This document shows, piece after piece, positions 59,338 to 64,000 of a DNA stretch of 64,000 nucleotides. This DNA comes from Dimorphilus gyrociliatus (lineage: Eukaryota > Annelida > Polychaeta > Dinophilidae). Positions within the stretch are counted from its first letter, which is position 1, and each line of letters begins with the position of its first letter. The notes under the pieces are model-generated. The model saw nothing but the letters and a program-made list of their open reading frames with translations, did not search any database and was not told where the DNA came from. A program made the position numbers and the translations under genes. The stretch covers positions 1,729,713 to 1,793,712 of the forward strand of contig CAJFCJ010000004.1 in NCBI GenBank assembly GCA_904063045.1, written 5' to 3'.

Positions 59338-62300
59338 CGTCCTTATGTTTAAATAATAAGTGAATAGTCTTTATACAATCTTTTGATAACCTTTTTTTTA
59401 TGAATGAACTATTTGATTTTATGATCTCTTTAGTCAAACCTTGTAGAATGTTACATAAGATCATATGTTAAATTAATCACATAGAATTTTTAAAATTATT
59501 TGAGAATTGTCGTGTTCTGTTAATTTAAAGAAAATTCTATCTTTAAAATTATGCTGTTTTCTCTAGTTTCCTTCTCCACATTATTGCTGATGGCATAAGT
59601 TATTCTTTTGGGATCTTTCTCCGCCCCTTTATCGACACTTTTGACAGTGGCAGAGCTCAGACGTCTATGGTCCAATCTTTAATGATTGGATCGACACTTT
59701 GTGCTGGTCCTATTGCCAGTGTCTTGACCAATCGATATGGCTGCAGAGCGGTTACGATTGGTGGTTCTTTATTAGCTGCTACTGCTTTTATTATTAGTGC
59801 TTGGGCCCCTAATCTCATCTTTCTTTATATAAGCCTGGGTGTTGTATCCGGTATAGGGTTAGGTCTCATGTACCTCCCTGCAATCGTTTCTGTGACATTT
59901 TATTTTGAAAAGAAAAGGTCATTTGCAACTGGTTTAGCTGTTTGTGGATCAGGTGTTGGAACATTTGCTATTGCTCCACTCACGGAAGTATTATTACAGG
60001 AGTATGGCTGGAGAGGAGCTATTCTCTTGCAAGCAGGTCTAATTCTTAATTGCTGTATATGTGGAGCTCTCTTTAGACCTTTAGAAGAAGAAAAAATTGA
60101 AGAAGAGGAAGAAGTTTCAAAAGAAATAGAACCGATTTCTGCACCAGCAAAGGAGCATATAAATATTAAAATGACGAGAAAAGATGCTTTTTATAGTGCT
60201 TCTCTCGAAAATATTCCCATGTATAAATCAGATCCAGCTCTATATAAAGCAAGCATAGCTTCTATACCTAGGGAGGGCAAGTATCTATTTTTCCTTATAA
60301 AGTATCAGTTAAAACTCAACTGTAACTAGCTTAATACATGAGGTATCGTAGTTACAATCTCAATACGTAATCATTAAAGATAATTAACCTAAATCAAACA
60401 AGGCTATCAATTTGAACAACCAAAGAATATACTTTTTAAAGCCACATCCAATTTTAAACCATGTGCTACTTAGATTGAAAGAAACTGATGCAAATATACG
60501 CCCTCGCTGCTCATTTAAACTCTATTACAGTATGATAATTCTAATTTTTAACCCAGTTTTTGTGATAGATAATAGAAATATAGATACTATTTTGTAGACT
60601 ACCCTATTCCGATTATCCTTAATCCTTTCAAGATCTTTCGGAGAAAAAATTATAATTTTAAATAATCCTCTAATTTAATCAGGGAAAACTAATTATTTTT
60701 TAGAAAAGGATGAATAAAGGAATTTTCTTCTTTAAAAATAGATTAGTTTGTTTGCTAAATTTTAGCATGCATAGCACTTTTTCTTTATTTGTCCTAGTTG
60801 CTGTTTTGCTTTCTAATATTTCTAATTTAAATATGAGAAAGAGAGAAAGAGACAGATAACTAGACAGACAGAGAGTTAGGAAGTTTATTGAAATAGATAG
60901 AATTCTCTAACTAGTTAAATCTGAAGGAATAAATTTTAATCTGTGTTCATATAAAGCAAAACTATTTACAAGATAAATTTCACCTTTAGATGACCTAAGG
61001 CAAAAGTTGATAGGGAGTACCGCAGAGCAATTTCAACATCTGATCGCTATTTACCTGATTTTAGCCTATTGGCGATTGAATTGTTGTTTAAGAACAAAAG
61101 AAAGCTAGAGGCGAATTAACTTTTAGGTTAAGCACTGAAAAGGTCAGAAAACTAGTCTTAAAGATGGCAGCTGGGCGAACTTTCAATTTTTCGTTAAAAT
61201 ATAACTTTATCATATTTAACACAAAGAAAATATTAACGTAAAGATTAAGAATATCTTTCTGAACGATTAAAAACATTTTTAACATAGGAAATTAATAAGT
61301 AATGGAAGAGATAAAGTTGCTATCAGTTCAATAATTGAAGATGATAACTGAGGTGAAATTTTACAACGGACTAGTTATAACAACGTTAAAAAAAATAGAA
61401 AATTTAAAAAGAAGAATTTCTTGTCGGGTAAATAAATGAGGATAGGAAAGAGAGAGGATTGAGAGCAAGCGAGACAGAGACATAGAGACTGAGAGAGAGA
61501 AAGACAGACAGTTAGAGAGGGCGAGAAGTTATCAAGGACAAATGATAAAAGATATGAATTATAACACGAGTTACTTTTTGTTGTTGTTCCCAATATAAAC
61601 TCATTTCACGAAGGTGCATACACGTGGCTAAAATTAAATCGCGGCACACTTTTTCTATTAACCATATCTATATTATACTTTAACGAATCTGATCAGATTA
61701 ATAGTACTTATACTATAGTAGCGTAAAAATTTAACTGCTTTTTTATAACATTATTACTCCAACAGATTATGAAGAGCCAAGTAAACCATGCTCGGAAATT
61801 AAGAACATGATGGATTTTACCCTCTTCCTTAACCCGTTTTTCGTTATGTTCGCTGTATCGAATTTTTTCACTTCAATTGGGTTCTATGTCCCTTACGCCT
61901 ATCTTAAAGACAGAGCTGTTTTGGAGGGTCATAGTGATGCTAAAGCAACACTACTGTTATCTATTGTTGGTGTTGCAAATACAGTTGGAAGAGTTGTTTT
62001 CGGTTTTCTTAGTGATCGTAAATTCATAAATCGTCTAATGCTGTACAATACAGCCCTCTTTATATGCGGAATAGCCACAGCTTTCTCAACAATCTCATCC
62101 GCATATCCTTTCTTAGTTACCTATGCTGTTTTTTTTGGAGTTTTAGTTGGGGTTTATGTATCCCTAACTTCTGTTGTTATTGTCGATCTTCTTGGTCTGG
62201 ACAAGCTTAGTGATGCTTTTGGATTAATATTACTATTTCAAGGAGTTGCAACTGTTGCTGGTCCTCCAATTGCTGGATCGATATACGACAAAACTAAATC

Positions 62301-62493
62301 TTATGTTGGACCTTTCGCTCTAACAGGTGCTATGATAGGAGTATCTGGCTTTATGCTTTATGCTGTTCCGTTTGTAAGGAGGTATATTGACAAGAAAGAA
62401 GGCGTAAACGCCAGAGATGTTATGATGGGTATGAGAGTTAGCTCTGACGCCAAGATCGACGGTAACGATGAAGAACAAGAAAAATGCGTATAA
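58998..62493 (+). CDS. Slc16a: Monocarboxylate transporter (SLC16 family)
   Basis: Twelve-segment plasma-membrane carrier of the major facilitator superfamily. Exons: 58998-59077, 59567-60276, 61766-62493; 505 residues. The N-terminus PTPPDGGWGWVVVF is the MCT signature before segment 1. Segments 1-6 are in exons 1-2 (for example FLLHIIADGISYSFGIF, SLMIGSTLCAGPIASVL, GLAVCGSGVGTFAIAPL), followed by an acidic cytoplasmic loop (EEEKIEEEEEV) and SLENIPMYKSDPALYKAS. Segments 7-12 are in exon 3, starting FLNPFFVMFAVSNFFTSIGF, with GRVVFGFLSDRK between segments 8 and 9, ending in an acidic tail. The second intron must begin with GC (GAGG|GCAAGT at 60277): every GT donor nearby is out of phase with exon 3, while this one joins E-D-Y-E-E-P cleanly. 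Related to MCT12/13/14-like members; substrate unknown. AATAAA at 62717. Confidence 0.9.
59306..59334. repeat. GA microsatellite in Slc16 intron 1
   Basis: AG run in the 489-bp first intron; it produces a spurious Ser-Leu repeat frame on the minus strand. Confidence 0.9.
60277..61765 (+). other. GC-AG intron of the Slc16 gene
   Basis: Donor GCAAGT, the best-known consensus for GC introns, after GAGG; acceptor AACAG at 61765. It restores phase 1 to phase 1. The intron (1.5 kb) shows some short open frames around 61000-61100 but no exon that keeps phase. Confidence 0.75.
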
Positions 62494-63893
62494 CGTCAGT
62501 ATTAGCATATCTACATTTTCCTATTACAAATCTTCATCTTTTAATATTGCAACCTATTTATCAATCTACATGTATACATATTACATGTTTGTAAAATGTA
62601 TCTACTTGTATAAAGGATGGAAAGAAGAAGGGTTTTTTTTCCAAATCGATTAAACAACTTAGATTCTCAAATTAAATGCCTATCTAATCAACTCGTATTG
62701 TAACATTTATAGAAATAATAAAGTTAAAATATAAAGGAAATAAAACAAATATTTTCATTAAAATATGATTATTATTAATCATTTTTATATCTTTATCATC
62801 TTTCTTAAATCTTCTCTCTGTCTTTTTCTTTCAACCTATTTTTCTTTTTGTAGTAAAAGTACTGAAAATAATAAAAAAACACTCGAAATGTTTATTTTTA
62901 TATTAATTATGCTATTTCTCTTAATATCTATTGTTTATTGACAATTATTTTACTTTATTCCCAAAAATAACGTTAATTAATTGTAGTTTAAAGAAAAAAG
63001 TTAAATTTTTAACATTCCTTTAGTACCTCTATGCTTCAAGTTGTTCTTAAAATAAATTCAACAACAATCAGAATTGGCTCTATGTTAATGCTCTTAATTA
63101 TTTTGTAGCCATTCGTTTAATGCACAAACTTAGAAAATTAACTGTTTTCTTTTGTTTTTTATAAATTATCTAAAAATAACCCGAGAAGATAGCAGGGATA
63201 TTTTTACAAATTTAATTTTAAATGGAAGTATAGAAGTTCTATTTGAAATATACTTGTTTTCAATTGATTTCAATACAGCTGACTATTTAACGACAATGAG
63301 GAGTCGATTGATTTCGTACCTATTGCCATATTGTTTATATACTATGAAGATACGAAGATAATAGCGTAATAGCAGACGACAAAAATTTAAACTTTCTATA
63401 CCTAGTTTAAAGGAGACTTCTAGCTTTTCTCCTGGAGAAAACTATGAATAAACGAGAGTTAGTTTTATATAGAAGCGATTATATATATATACTATTAATT
63501 CGAAAGATGAACAAATTTCTTACTTTGGATTTAAACTTGATACATAGAAGTCGACTTTGTTTATACTTGAATAGTTTTTTTTTAGATTTCAGTTAATTAA
63601 AGGAAAGAATTAATCAATAATCAGACAAATCGTTTACAAAAATTACGAATATATATATATTCGATCTATAAAAATAAAATAATCTCTTATATAATGTATT
63701 AAGCGTTTTAGCGAGCGAGAGGGAGTATTGAAGTATTACTTAAAGCTTAAAGGTTTTGTCAACACTACTCTGCATTTAAATAAACTATTGATTCAGTTTC
63801 TAATTAATATGTATACAGCATATATATATATATATATATATTTTCGTAAGAAAAACGCAAAGAAAATCAGCTTTATACTATTCATTCCTACAG
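62494..63893. other. Intergenic or intron before the SH2 exon
   Basis: 1.4 kb of AT-rich sequence with a TA run near 63820-63840. The 3' end of the Slc16 gene is at the left; the right end is the polypyrimidine/acceptor of the SH2 exon. No first exon of the SH2 gene was identified. Confidence 0.5.
62717..62722 (+). terminator. Poly(A) signal of the Slc16 gene
   Basis: AATAAA 224 bp after the stop codon. Confidence 0.5.
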
Positions 63894-64000
63894 ATGGTAT
63901 CACGGTAACATTGAGGAAGATGAGGCGGAAAAACTGCTATTAAATGAAGGCTCAGATGGATCTTTTTTATGCGCCAGAAATAAATCATTAATCACCTATC
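63894..64000 (+). CDS. SH2-domain protein, internal exon cut by the window edge
   Basis: The acceptor TTCCTACAG precedes an open frame reading WYHGNIEEDEAEKLLLNEG, then SDGSFLCARNKS, up to the last base. This is the N-terminal half of an SH2 domain: the W-Y/F-H-G start, AEKLL helix, and the G-S-F-L-x-R strand with its phosphotyrosine-binding Arg (here in FLCAR). An Arg is expected just before W from the split codon. The combination resembles the first SH2 of SHP-type tyrosine phosphatases or the SH2 of SHIP; one domain half cannot settle it. The remainder lies beyond the window. Confidence 0.75.

Noticed and set aside
60990-61120. Open stretch in the Slc16 intron reading REYRRAISTSDRYLPDF
   Set aside because: It looked like an extra exon, but no donor/acceptor pair keeps phase, and the GC donor at 60277 explains the gene without it.
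1-64000. Transposons, CRISPR arrays, bacterial-type operons, viral insertions
   Set aside because: No reverse transcriptase, transposase, integrase or capsid-like frame, no terminal repeats with target duplications, and no spacer arrays were seen.

Overview
Animal nuclear DNA from a compact genome. Genes are densely packed, introns are mostly 50-150 bp with GT-AG borders, noncoding DNA is very AT-rich with many TA and GA microsatellites, and no transposon, rRNA, tRNA or CRISPR was seen. Gene content (Lmx1, Prdm14, Acadm, Slc27, LRRC43, PRODH, EXOSC2, NAA30, Slc16, SH2) is bilaterian. Intron size and the secreted Cys-rich genes suggest a small-genome annelid or related spiralian, but the species is not provable from this sequence.

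Layout. 0.4-1.6 kb (-): single-exon secreted protein with four Cys-rich modules. 4.2-21.1 kb (all +): two tandem Lmx1-type LIM-homeobox genes followed by two tandem Prdm14-type SET/zinc-finger genes, with CTCF-like and NRF-1-like sites between and in front of them. 21.7-23.3 kb (-): unrecognised basic, Arg/Lys-rich protein. 24.9-25.3 kb (+): two-exon 110-residue membrane-anchored protein. 25.4-28.8 kb (-): RalGDS/RGL-type Ras-family exchange factor. 32.3-32.8 kb (+): small neuropeptide-like precursor. 34.2-37.6 kb (-): medium-chain acyl-CoA dehydrogenase. 40.5-42.9 kb (+): zinc-finger protein with an RRKQ NuRD-type motif and a duplicated unknown domain. 44.3-46.8 kb (-): Slc27 fatty-acid transport/acyl-CoA ligase. 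47.5-50.9 kb (-): LRRC43. 51.7-53.8 kb (+): proline dehydrogenase. 53.9-55.4 kb (-): exosome subunit EXOSC2. 55.7-56.8 kb (+): NatC catalytic subunit NAA30. 59.0-62.5 kb (+): Slc16 monocarboxylate transporter. From 63.9 kb (+): an SH2 exon cut by the window edge.

How they relate. Lmx1 and Prdm14 are neural/cell-fate regulators, and four of them sit head-to-tail in one 17-kb block. Slc27 (fatty-acid activation), Acadm (beta-oxidation) and PRODH are mitochondrial/lipid metabolism genes, but their proximity may be chance. EXOSC2/NAA30 and LRRC43/PRODH are divergent pairs; Acadm may also share a promoter with the zinc-finger gene.

Gene models were joined by hand from splice-site phase and protein similarity recalled from family knowledge. 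Exon borders are predictions. The most unusual observations are the dispersed AGATGGCG octamer, two GC-AG introns, differing intron positions in the two Lmx1 homeoboxes, and four unrecognised protein architectures.
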